A DNA stretch of 19,411 nucleotides. Origin: Terfezia claveryi (taxonomy: Eukaryota > Ascomycota > Pezizomycetes > Pezizales > Pezizaceae). The notes beneath the pieces are model-generated. The model searched no databases, was not told the DNA's origin, and saw only the letters and a program-made list of their open reading frames with translations. Shown here piece by piece: positions 8,690 through 17,485 of this stretch. The stretch spans positions 1 to 19,411 of the forward strand of contig WHUX01000561.1 of the NCBI GenBank assembly GCA_015179025.1. The letters are read 5' to 3'. How positions within the stretch are numbered: position 1 is the first letter of the stretch; each line of letters starts with the position of its first letter. The position numbers and the translations under genes were made by a program.

Positions 8690-9720
8690 AAAGCTTATTA
8701 GAAGAGTACAATAAGAAAGCTGAACAATATTAAGAAATAGTTCCGTAAATTTTGCTATGAAATATTAAATATAATACAAATAAAATATATCTCTAATACT
8801 ATTATTCTATACTTACAGTCACTATTTGACAAGTAAAAGCTTCATTCAACAATCTAGATAGAATAGACCCAACTGTGAATAATCTCTAAGAACTTATACA
8901 ATAATCTCTATAGAGCCTTAAATACTCTTAAAGTCAATAAGTTTCTTAATTATTTTAAAGCATAGCCAATTAGCAACAACATATATAAAACTAAATCAGT
9001 AGCTAATAGAAGTGATCTCAGATCTATATTTTATTTCCTCTGGATAGAAGATCCCACCTTTTATACTACTTATTAATACTATTTACAACTAGTATTATTT
9101 TTATTGGTAGCCAGTTTTATGATATTACAACTAGGAGTAATTATTAACTATAGTAACTATTAAAGTAGTAAAAAATTATTGCTCTATAGTGAATCGAAGC
9201 TATTAGTATTTCAGAATGAGGTTATAAACAAGCTTGAGTAGGTGTTGGCTATGTACTTCCATAAGTAAAAAAATTAGAGATGGAAAAAGAAGCTTGCTTT
9301 CACCTTCAAGATATTGGCCATGATCCTATAACTTAGCTAGTCTAATTAATAATTACCCTGGTGTTTCATGATGAAGCTTTTAAGGACTAAAGGCTAAGCC
9401 TTAACTCCCTAGCTATACTTAAGGTATATATCAACTTACTTTTAATACAATTATTATTAAAGCTAATCACTATAATAGCCTACTCCTAGATAAAAAGCTC
9501 TATATGTTTTATGAGAAGATGACTATTAAGAATATCTAATATTTCGGACAGTTAAAAGGGATACTAATATAATTTTCTAGTTAAAGAGCTTGTTATATAA
9601 AACTCTCTATACTCAAGTAGAAAAACTAGGTTTAGAGGTAGGATATCTAGAAAAGATAATACTATATACTTTTTGAAAAGGTATAGTACTAGGTCATGTT
9701 TAAACCTGATGGCACTAAGC
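8690..9720 (+). pseudogene. DUF3435-like tyrosine-recombinase relic
   Basis: DUF3435 proteins are fungal tyrosine recombinases related to Crypton enzymes; some are the captain integrases of Starship elements. Visible blocks in order: LWIEDPTF followed by LQLVLFLLVASFM and LQLGVI (9038-9142), equivalent to the LW.D..F block and the T-G-L-R-P-G-V-I motif; VLAMYFHK with KKKLAFTF (9242-9310); VFHDEAFKD in another frame (9361-9387); and LYTQVEKLGLEVGYLEK then LYTF-stop-KG (9605-9682). The first catalytic Arg of the RPG motif reads Gln (CAA at 9128-9130), the next Pro reads Leu, and the Arg of the later F-R-R-G motif is a TGA (9674-9676). Each equals a single C-to-T or G-to-A transition from CGA or CCA. 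The C-terminal Tyr region was not found. Many stops; non-functional. The subfamily cannot be decided by eye. Confidence 0.6.
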
Positions 9721-9877
9721 TATCTCAGGATATGCTTGGCCTATAAATGTATAATCTAGTATGTACCATATACAGGAATATACATAACACAAACAATTTT
9801 GCTTTGAATACAATAAATATCGAGATTAATAGAGCAGTATTCTATATAGAACACATTATAATAAATTTTACCTATTA

Positions 9878-9983
9878 TAAGTTGTGATGTAGTGGTTAAG
9901 TTTTCATTATGTGATTAAATTTTTTTGAGTAGGTATCTAATGCACAGGTTCGATTCCTTACTTAGTCTTTGACTTATTTTTTT
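9878..9983 (+). other. tRNA-like pol III unit, possible SINE or decayed tRNA
   Basis: A-box-like TGATGTAGTGGTTA (9885-9898) fits the D-loop start of a tRNA. A perfect B-box GGTTCGATTCC lies at 9947-9957, and a T7 run, the pol III stop signal, at 9977-9983. The box spacing is about 18 bases more than in a standard tRNA, which an intron or long variable arm could explain. The acceptor and T stems pair poorly, and I could not place an anticodon. A tRNA-derived SINE head or a RIP-damaged tRNA gene are the likely readings. Confidence 0.45.
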
Positions 9984-10149
9984 ATATTTGCCAACTAACA
10001 CATAGCTTATTTATGTCCAAACTCGATGGCTATAGGCAAACTCCTGATGAGCTTGATATAAACTTTACTTCGACACTACTTACCAACAATACCACTTACC
10101 AAAGACAATATGAAATTACATAACCTCTGAAATAAACACCACCAAAACC
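9984..10149. other. Transition zone from AT-rich block to Plavaka relic
   Basis: The sequence changes here from the strongly AT-rich block to more balanced composition. It probably holds the upstream part of the Plavaka element. No CACTA-type terminal inverted repeat was recognised. Confidence 0.35.
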
Positions 10150-11099
10150 TACTGTCCCTAATGTAATAGTAAGTATGCTTCTTGGAGTACATATTCTAAT
10201 CATCTAGAGCACAAATATTGCAATAAAGTCAGACAGACATTCACCTCTCCTGCACGTCGGCCAACCTACGGTCTGCAGCAAACCGAGGCCTCTCTCGAAA
10301 AATCAGGTGAACAACTAGGCGGAGGATTGACCTATGAAGGTGAGGCTTCTTGCTGAAGCATTGCTGATATCTAACTGTTGAAGCTGAAGGGTTTTACGGA
10401 GGCATTCCTGAATTTGATGAATTTGAATAGGAACTTGACAAATATTTTTCACCGGTTGAGGAGGATGACATTGATGGTCCCGACCTTGAGGAGGTGGAGC
10501 AGGATAAGGTTGAAGACTTCGGGAATGAGTCTGATGCAGAACCCATTCCCAGAATTGCTGACCCCGCCGCCGACCCACTTACCAATAGATGTCCATACAC
10601 CACTGACGTCACTAGGTAGCCTTCTGCCAGATATCAGGCTAGACAGCCTGTACGCGAGTATCCATTTGTGAATCAGCGCTCAGCCAGGTACAATCACCTC
10701 CATCCATTTCTTAATGTATGGGATTATAAGCTTGCCCGCCTTTTTACCCTTAGCAAGGTTCCAAAGCATAGGATTGATGGTTTCTTCCGTAATGACTTAT
10801 TGCTGAGTACGTTCAGCATCAGTCTGACATCAAAGGTCTTGTTCAAATCAGAGTACACATTATAGGAGCAAATGGACAAAATGGTTGCAGATCCTGAGTG
10901 GACCACAGGATCTGTGCAATATGCGTTACGTCCAAAGTCTGATTTCTACTATCGGAACATAGTAGATTGCATTAAATATCTCTTGCAGCAGAGAGCATTT
11001 GTGACCCATGTGGTCTGGGAACTGGTGAGGTTATTTTACAAGGATAACAATCGAATATTTTCTAAGATGAACACTGCAACCTAGTGGTGGAAGCAACAG

Positions 11100-11147
11100 G
11101 TATGTTCCCTAATTATCCTACCATAGCTCCTTGCTTACGTCTTACAG
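11100..11147 (+). other. 48-bp spliceosomal intron in the Plavaka relic
   Basis: GTATGT at 11100 and TTACAG ending at 11147 flank a 48-bp stretch with a branch-site-like CTTAC (11134-11138). Removing it joins WWKQQ to KLIPV in the same frame (phase 0), exactly where Plavaka proteins continue. Size and signals fit a typical filamentous-fungal intron. Confidence 0.75.
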
Positions 11148-11530
11148 AAGCTCATTCCTGTCAGGTCTACACTAGTCCCCATCTTTTTGGTATCGGACCA
11201 GACCTATCTTACAAACTTTTCTGGGGACAAGAAATTATAGCCCCTATACATGAGCATATGAAACATCAAGTCCACCATACACAATAAACCAACTATGAAT
11301 GTTTGGATCCCAATTGCACTATTACCTATCCTCTCTAAGTGTCTCGACAAGATTCCTGGCAACCCAGTCGAAGCACAGGAATTGGATGCCCTCCAGGTCA
11401 TACATGAGATTCTGAGTTCTATCCTTAGCCTTCTGGTCGATGCAGGATGTCAGGAAGGAATAGACTCGGAAATGGTCTGCTGTGATGAGAAAGTATGCAT
11501 ATATGTACCTACATCAGGAAAGAAAATAGT

Positions 11531-11711
11531 TTGTCTCCAGTGTCTCTAGAGACAGTATTGCTACTGGAGACAAGGTATGTCTCCACGATTGGCAGAATGT
11601 CTCCCAGTGTCTCCTGGAGATACTGGGAGACATATAGGAGACACTTAGGCGAGACCTAGGAGACATAAAAGACACAAAAGACACCAAAGACAACCTTGTC
11701 TCCTGGAGACA
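11531..11711. repeat. Cluster of TGTCTCC/GGAGACA palindromes
   Basis: About a dozen copies or near copies of TGTCTCC or its complement occur in 180 bp. They form nested palindromes: TGTCTCTAGAGACA (11541-11554, perfect) inside outer arms GTCTCCAG (11533-11540) and CTGGAGAC (11564-11571); arms 11597-11614 and 11616-11633 (18 bp, one mismatch, one-base centre); and arms 11697-11703 and 11705-11711 (perfect 7 bp). The block interrupts the transposase homology, so it looks like an insertion or an expanded binding-site array. It could be a small non-autonomous element. Confidence 0.8.
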
Positions 11712-12396
11712 CCACCTGGCGTCCCGATGCCACTTTTTTCTTGCTGATGTAGACTCTCTGCCTAGTTGGCCAATCATATAGAGAATGTCATGATTTATGG
11801 CATTCTCACCAATCGATACCCAGTTTGCATTGCCCCCCAAATGAATTTGAAGACCTCCCGGATATGCCACACAACCCTCGGCAATACTCCCAGTATACTA
11901 CTGCATACCACAAGTCCAACTAGGCTGTACTACAAACTGATGGAGTCAAGCAGATCAACAATGCCCTTTGACATGTCCCCAACCTTAAACTCCATACACT
12001 TGTTTGCGGGGATATATTGCACAGGCTATATCTGGGGATACTAAAACACTTAATGAAATGGATCCAGAAATTCCTAGATCACGTCGGACGCCTTATGGTT
12101 TCGATCACATTCGGTCCCGATTGCCACCATTCCTAGGGTTTACGAGACTAAACAAAGCATACCGATCTATTTCCAATGGCAAGGGAAAGAAATGCAGAAC
12201 TGTAATGGAGAACGTTATTTCATTGCTTATATGGTTGATTGTATACTTTTGTATTTCCTATATTACTACTATGTTATGTAACTAAGCCTCTCGGTTGAAG
12301 GACTAGCCTTCTACCACCTCCTATTGCTTTATAAGCGTCCATAGCACGCGGAATCTGCCATGGGAAGTTCCATGGCACTTGCCATATGAAGACACC

Positions 12397-12500
12397 CTCA
12401 TTATGGCCGCGTGACCTCTGTTTAAGGCGTGTGACTCAATACTATGGCCACATGACCATTGTCTAAGGCGTGTGACTCATTACTATGGCCACATGACCCC
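12397..12500 (+). repeat. Tandem repeats, about 40-bp unit, in the LTR U3
   Basis: Two and a half units: 12397-12434, 12435-12475 and partial 12476-12500. Each has CTCAxTA(CTA)TGGCC followed by RCRTGACC and AAGGCGTGTGA. They lie about 80-180 bp upstream of the TATA box, where enhancer repeats usually sit in LTRs. Confidence 0.8.
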
Positions 12501-12576
12501 TTTTGTACAGCGCACCAACTTCTGGTGTGCCACCCTTTATTGTATTTATTTCCTTAGTCATCAGATCTCAGAGGAG

Positions 12577-12610
12577 TATAAATAGGCCGCTGGATTCCCT
12601 CTGGAATCCA
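12577..12610 (+). promoter_or_regulatory. LTR promoter TATA box with downstream hairpin
   Basis: TATAAATA at 12577-12584 is followed by a perfect 8-bp hairpin: arms TGGATTCC (12591-12598) and GGAATCCA (12603-12610), loop CTCT. The hairpin falls where transcription would be expected to start, so it might be at the 5' end of the element RNA. Confidence 0.6.
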
Positions 12611-12731
12611 CAGAAAGACAAGAAGCAACCAAGCAAGCCTTCAGAGCAAGCAAGCCTATATTCCGATCAGATCAAGATTATATAGCTTAGATAGCACAAA
12701 TCAATAAGATAGATTACACCAGTTAATTACT

Positions 12732-12825
12732 GTTCCCTTCGGGAACGTCCCACATAGTAATCTCCCTACCCTTCTGAGGTCTTACCTCAGCAGAACCGAA
12801 ATACACAAACGTCCGTACCTACGGA
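12732..12825 (+). repeat. Three short perfect hairpins in the transcribed part of the LTR
   Basis: GTTCCC/GGGAAC with loop TTC (12732-12746); CTGAGGT/ACCTCAG with loop CTT (12774-12790); TCCGTA/TACGGA with loop CC (12812-12825). All would form in the leader and tail of the element RNA, where dimerisation, packaging or polyadenylation signals of retroelements often lie. The function is inference. Confidence 0.7.
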
Positions 12826-12877
12826 TATAGATTGTATAAACGGTACCAATGAATACTGTCTAGTACCATTTATTACA

Positions 12878-13702
12878 TTTTTTTTAACTCACTTACCTAA
12901 TCTTTACTCTTAAATCCAAGGCCTGATCAACCTTCGGATACCTTTATTACACTCACGCAAGTGTATACAATTCGACACCCAAGTGCACATATAAAATCGA
13001 TATCGTTATTCAACTAGCTAGCCAACAAATATCCAACAAACGAGACATCAGACTCTCAACTGCAGTACATCAACAAAAGACTTAGAAGCAAGCTAAGCAG
13101 AGCTCTAACGGGCAGTGGTATCCCAATTAAACAATCCCACCCTCGTTCACAACACTTTTCCCAATAAGATCGACAACTCATCTTGCACTCCTGGCAACCG
13201 CCATTACATCTGTACCTGTAAATCCAGTACACCATTGAAAAACCGGCCCCCAGGTCCCAGGAATAATTGGTCTAAACAACCAAGCTCACAATCCCAAGGC
13301 TCAAATCTCGCTGCCTCCACTGCAGCCATTTCCTCCAGAAAAGAATTACCTCCATCAGAACCTTCTTAGGCCCAGACATCTCTACCAATACCTCTGCGCC
13401 CCCAACGTCTACCTCAACACACCAATCAGAAAACGTGACACTCTTGCCGGAAGAACTAGAACTAGATCTAGACCAGTAGACGAAGAAAAACCAGGACCAT
13501 AAGAAACATCAGGATCTGACATCCAGCCTCACCAGCCTCGTGAGCCACCGAGCCAACAGAACCGTCAGTCGAACGGAGATCATAAGGATCATCAGCCACC
13601 ACACCATCAGCACAGAAAGGTGCCAAAGAAGAAAAGTAACTCGACGATCGTATCGCATAACCAGCTGCATTTGGTTGCGGACAGACGACGAAATCAGACA
13701 TA
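12878..13702 (+). other. Leader of the second gypsy element, perhaps including early gag
   Basis: This lies between the LTR and the first good gag start. An open run at 13115-13369 is Pro/Ser/Gln-rich with no ATG start, and a further Arg/Gln/His-rich run (about 13374-13690) is broken by stops. Either this is an untranslated leader, or gag begins upstream and its first part is frameshifted. A possible primer-binding site TGGTATCCC lies at 13117-13125. No separate gene is supported. Confidence 0.45.
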
Positions 13703-15616
13703 ATGGCATCTGAACTTAGTAAGAAGACTAAGAGGTCGAGACGGTTAACTATGTTACCCGAAGATATTAAGAAATTAGTAGAAGAAACTCCCAGAAAGAC
13801 CAGATTTATAGTTCCTAACACAGAAGGGGAAATAAATCTGCCCATGGATATAGAATTAGGAGAACCAGGTGGAGCAGGAACCAAACTATATTTTAGTATG
13901 GCTTTACCTCTCGCACCAGAAGAATTTTGGGACAGACATCTTCCAACATTGAGGAGATTTTGAAATATACTCGCTCAATGGGACATGCCCAACAGTATCA
14001 TCCTGATGATACTCGACTCTTAATGGAAGCCGTAGCAAAACACTACTTATGGCTAACACCTTACCCATTCAAAGAAGAAGACTTAGAAATGAACGCATTT
14101 TTAAGTAAAGAATTAAAGAAACCTGTTGTTCCACTTTTAAGGAAACCGAATTGGGTAATAAATAACTGGGAAGAAATAATGGCATTTATGATGAGCGGCA
14201 CTCATCTAGAAGAATCAGCACATACCGCGGAGGATTTTTTCAATCCTAGCAAAGAACTTCCAGGAGCGTTCCTGAGAACACCAAAAGATCAATCGAAAGG
14301 CAAAGGTCAGCACCTGAGACACCAGAAAGGAGGACTGGGTCAGCCAAAGAACCAGACGATAAAGACCAACCACCAGAAGATATAGAATTACCAGAAGACG
14401 ATGATGATCTAGATACAGGACTAGACCAACAGCAGCAGAAAACACAAGGAGGAGGACGAGACCCCGATGATAGCGGAGATGATAGCTCGGACTCTGATAA
14501 GGCATCGTCAGTTGCAAGTCAAACTCTTAAAAGAAAACCCAAACGAGGAAAATCAGTTGAACACCAGCAATGGGAATCTACAACAGGAATGGTTACAACG
14601 GGTAACCATAAAGCAACGAATGCTTTAAAAGGAATAAAGATTGATATGCCAGAAAAATTAAGAGGAGAAGACAAAAAATGGCAAGACTCACAATATTTTG
14701 ACTCTTGGGCCACAGCAATGCAACGTTGGTTTGTTCTCAAAAGAATAGATTTAGAAGGCGCTTCAGCTCTGGAAATTGTTGGATTCAGAATGGAAGGAGC
14801 GCACTCACTACTTATAATCAATTCCTAAGAGAAAAAGGAAAGAATGCGACATTCTTTGGATTCATACTAGCGCTAAGGGATTTTCTGATACCCTCTACTA
14901 GTAAGGACATTTTGTGGAAACGATGGGAGACAGCCACACCATACAAGGACGGACGTCACATGGGAATCAAACAGTTTGCCAACTGGCTTACTGAAATGCA
15001 AATCAAATTGATTGACAAGGATGGCAAACAATCAATATCGCAGGAAGTAAAAAGAAGAAAGTTTCTTAATCACCTGCCGCCATACATGTCAGCTACATTA
15101 ATTCCTTTAATCAAAGAAGAATGGTCATATGATCAGCTCGTACATCAAGCGGAGTCATATGAAGCTTCCAAAAAGGATATTGCCCCACCATCCACAACAA
15201 ATACATCCCGACGACAACACCCTCGGAATGAAAATCGAAGTCATGGTCCACGCAGGGACCAGAATCAACGACAAAAAACCGGATTTAATACTAGCAGCAA
15301 TCCCAACACCAAACCCAACACGGAGAATCGGAAGGACTCAGATTGGGACACCATCACAAAAAAATTGGATCAGAAGACGAAGATGCAATTAATTAAAGAC
15401 AAGAAATGTCTATGGTGTTGGAACCCTGGACACTCCTACAAGGACTGTAGGAAACGAAAAAATAAGGTACCCATGCGTACAGCCGCACAAGATTTAGCTA
15501 TGCCGATAGCCACCAAGGATAAAAACAACAAGGATAAAATCAAGGAACGACCCTTGTCAAGACAGGTACCAGATTTTAGCAAGGTATTCGTTAAAGCTAA
15601 CGAACACCCCCACTAG
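13703..15616 (+). pseudogene. gag of the second Ty3/gypsy element, frameshifted
   Basis: Gag builds the virus-like particle. The ATG at 13703 (CATAATGGC) starts a Lys-rich protein. The frame moves at about 13950, 14298 and 14800, each by loss of one base: CTTCCAAC would be restored by a third C, TCGAAAGG by a fourth A. Parts in order: N-terminal region to KYTRSMGHAQQYHPDD; an acidic, Gln-rich hinge (DDDDLDTG, QQQQ, DDSGDDSSDSD, 14390-14500); the capsid-like core with WATAMQRWF, FGFILALRDF, FANWLTEMQ, RRKFLNHLPPYM (14700-15095); and a CCHC zinc knuckle CLWCWNPGHSYKDC (15408-15449) for RNA binding. Total about 640 codons. Apart from frame changes there are few lesions. Confidence 0.82.
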
Positions 15617-16160
15617 CTTTAATTGATCTCCAAACGAAGGGAGGAGACTTAATCAATTCTCAATTTGTACACCTATACAAAATACCAACTAGAAGTATCG
15701 AGAAGAAATCATTAAGTACTGCAATTAAAGGCTCAAAGGGAACAATAGACAAAGCTTGTACTATCAAACTTGATTGGATAGGTTATGTAGAAGAACGAAC
15801 GTTCTATGTAGCTCATTTGACCGGATGGGACATGATACTAGGAGAACCTGCTCTCAGCAAAGTGCGAGCAATAATTCCTGCCCATCAGGAACCAGTTACT
15901 ATCCAACCGGAAAACATTCCACGATTCCAGCTAAGTGTATGGAAGGGATCTAGAACCATGGCGAATGGTATGAGATCAGCGTATACACAGGTCAGCTGTG
16001 AATCAGTCACAGATTATAGTGAACCGGATAATTGGGAAAATATTAGTGACGCAGACGAAACCGATTCAGAAAGAGAACTCGTGACAGCTGTTTCTACGGT
16101 ACAGAAACAATTCAACCCTGTAACGGAGTTTCCCTTATTATTTCCCAAGACAATTCCACG
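15613..16160 (+). pseudogene. Aspartic-protease region of pol, second element
   Basis: The protease cleaves the Gag-Pol polyprotein. The frame enters from gag at a C5 run (15606-15613) where a sixth C would restore continuity. ALIDLQTKGGDLINSQFV follows (15616-15670), then WDMILGEPAL (15829-15858). These stand where Ty3 proteases have ALVDSGAxxxFI and the later ILG motif. The active-site triplet is atypical: D-L-Q-T-K-G-G rather than D-S-G or D-T-G, so catalytic competence is uncertain. After this comes a less conserved acidic linker to RT, with an open frame to 16176 that should shift near 16157 (CC to CCC). Confidence 0.68.
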
Positions 16161-17485
16161 GAATTACCGCCACTAAGGAAAATTAATCACTCTATCAAAC
16201 CAAAAGCAGGAGCTACTTGGATACCAAAATGGCGACCCTCAGGACATCGATTTAGACAACAAATCCATGACAAATTAGTCAAAGAAGAAGCATCAGGTCG
16301 TATATATAGAGTAGAAAATGACACAAATGCTGTAGTCATGTTCACTATCCCTAAACGAGATAAACCGGAAGAAGCCAGACATGTCAATGACTGTCGAGAC
16401 CGCAATTTAGCGTCGAACCGGACCACACCCCATTGCCAGATATTAATGAAGCAATTGAACTAGTAGCGGAGAATCCATTTGGACTAAGGTCGACTTAGCC
16501 GACGGATTTTTTAATATCAGGAACGATGAAGAATCTGAGCAACACTCTACCTTTTTATGTCACATGGGATATTTCAGAAGTAGAGTTATGCAACAAGGGG
16601 ATCGTAACGCACCTGCTACCATGGTTCGCGTTATGCATGAAATTTTTAAGGACATGGTCTATAAAAATTTAATCATCTATATTGATGATATTATTATATT
16701 CTCCAAAACGTATGAAGAACATGTAGAATTATTGAAGAAAGTACTTCAACGTCTACAGGATGAGAAATTTTATCTCAAAGAAAGCAAATGCCAGTTCTTT
16801 ACTCCAAGATTGGAAATCTTAGGACACGTTTTGACATCAGATGGATTACATGTAGACCCGAAGAAGAGGACTACTATATTAACATTTCCAACTCCTACAA
16901 GAAAAAAGGATCTTAGAGGATTCCTTGGAATCATTAATTATCTCAGCAGATTTATTCCTGACTTGGCATCGTATGCGAGCACCCTATCAGAACTGCAAGG
17001 AGAAACAAAGAAATGGGAATGGACAGATACTCATAATGCAGCGTTTGAAAAACTTAAGGAACTCGTGAATTCCCCACATGTTTTAAAACCCTGGAATAAT
17101 GAATCTACTGAACCCAAATATTTAGTCTGTGATGCTAGTGATGTAGGACTAGGATCTTGGATAGGTCAAGGACTGTTGACGCACATCAGACCATCATGCT
17201 TCCACTCTAGAAAATTTAATCCAGCACAACTCAATTATCCTACCTTTCAAAAGGAATTATTAGCGATTATTGACTCATTAAAATTTTTTGAAGCACAATT
17301 GAGAGGTCACAAGTTCACTATCCTTACAGACTACAAACCATTAGTAACCTTCCATACTCAAATGCCTGCAAGTCAAAAATTGAGGCGATGGCAAGATTAC
17401 CTAATGGAATTTGATACAGACATACAGCATACCGCAGGAAAGGAAAATTTGATAGCAGACGCTTTATCGAGAAAGCATAAATACT
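16158..17485 (+). pseudogene. Reverse transcriptase-RNase H of the second element
   Basis: RT begins with RKINHSIKPKAGATWIPKWRPS and VVMFTIPKRDK, then NDCRDRNLASN. One-base losses at about 16420 (GGG to GG) and 16475 (TTTT to TTT) split it from KVDLADGFFNIRND and the long intact frame 16564-17664. Active site YIDDIIIFS is at 16678-16704; the connection is DLRGFLGIINYLSRFIPD (16909-16962). RNase H shows VCDASDVGLGSW (first Asp near 17130), FQKELLAI, ILTDYKPLVTF and the end IADALSRKHK (17452-17481). In the 1.1-kb frame there are no stops and the catalytic residues are intact, in contrast to the first element. Confidence 0.9.

Larger units (their letters stand above)
10150..12276 (+). pseudogene. 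Plavaka-type (CACTA-related) transposase pseudogene
   Basis: Plavaka elements are fungal cut-and-paste DNA transposons. In order: a C2H2/C2HC finger (Cys 10153 and 10162; His 10201 and 10210; Cys 10219) followed by TFTSPARRPTYG; an acidic linker (PEFDEFE, EEDDIDGPDLEEVEQ) near 10395-10560; HPFLNVWDYKLARLF (10698-10745); ADPEWTTGSV to DFYYRNIVDCIKYLL (10890-10990); FSKMNTAT-stop-WWKQQ (TAG at 11082-11084 where Trp is expected); after an intron, KLIPV..TLVPIFLVSDQTYLTNFSGDK with probable catalytic Asp at 11196-11198; DALQVIHEIL (11376-11420); APP-NEFEDLP (11832-11870); and CGDILHRLYLGILKHL (12005-12052) with another conserved Asp. At least four frame changes, all one-base losses (about 10360, 11838, 12105, 12176), and several stops. 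The C-terminal half is cut off by the LTR at 12277. Confidence 0.8.
12277..12877 (+). repeat. 5' LTR of the second Ty3/gypsy element
   Basis: It begins TGTAACTAAG and ends TTTATTACA, giving TGTAA/TTACA ends, and starts where Plavaka homology stops. It holds U3 tandem repeats (12397-12500), a TATA box TATAAATA (12577-12584), and gag-pol follows in the same direction. The 3' boundary is less sure: no tRNA-type primer site (TGG) follows 12877, whereas TGGTATCCC occurs at 13117, so the LTR could instead end near 13115. The 3' LTR lies outside the window, so LTR identity and target duplication cannot be checked. Confidence 0.6.

Noticed and set aside
9990..10150. CACTA-type terminal inverted repeat of the Plavaka element
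   Set aside because: CACTA occurs near 10074, but no inverted partner or target duplication was identified.
13468..13884. Reverse-strand open frame of 138 codons opposite gag
   Set aside because: Hydrophobic, low-information shadow of Lys/Asp-rich gag on the other strand.
14215..14821. Reverse-strand open frames of 100 codons
   Set aside because: Shadows of the gag hinge and capsid region; no supporting motif.
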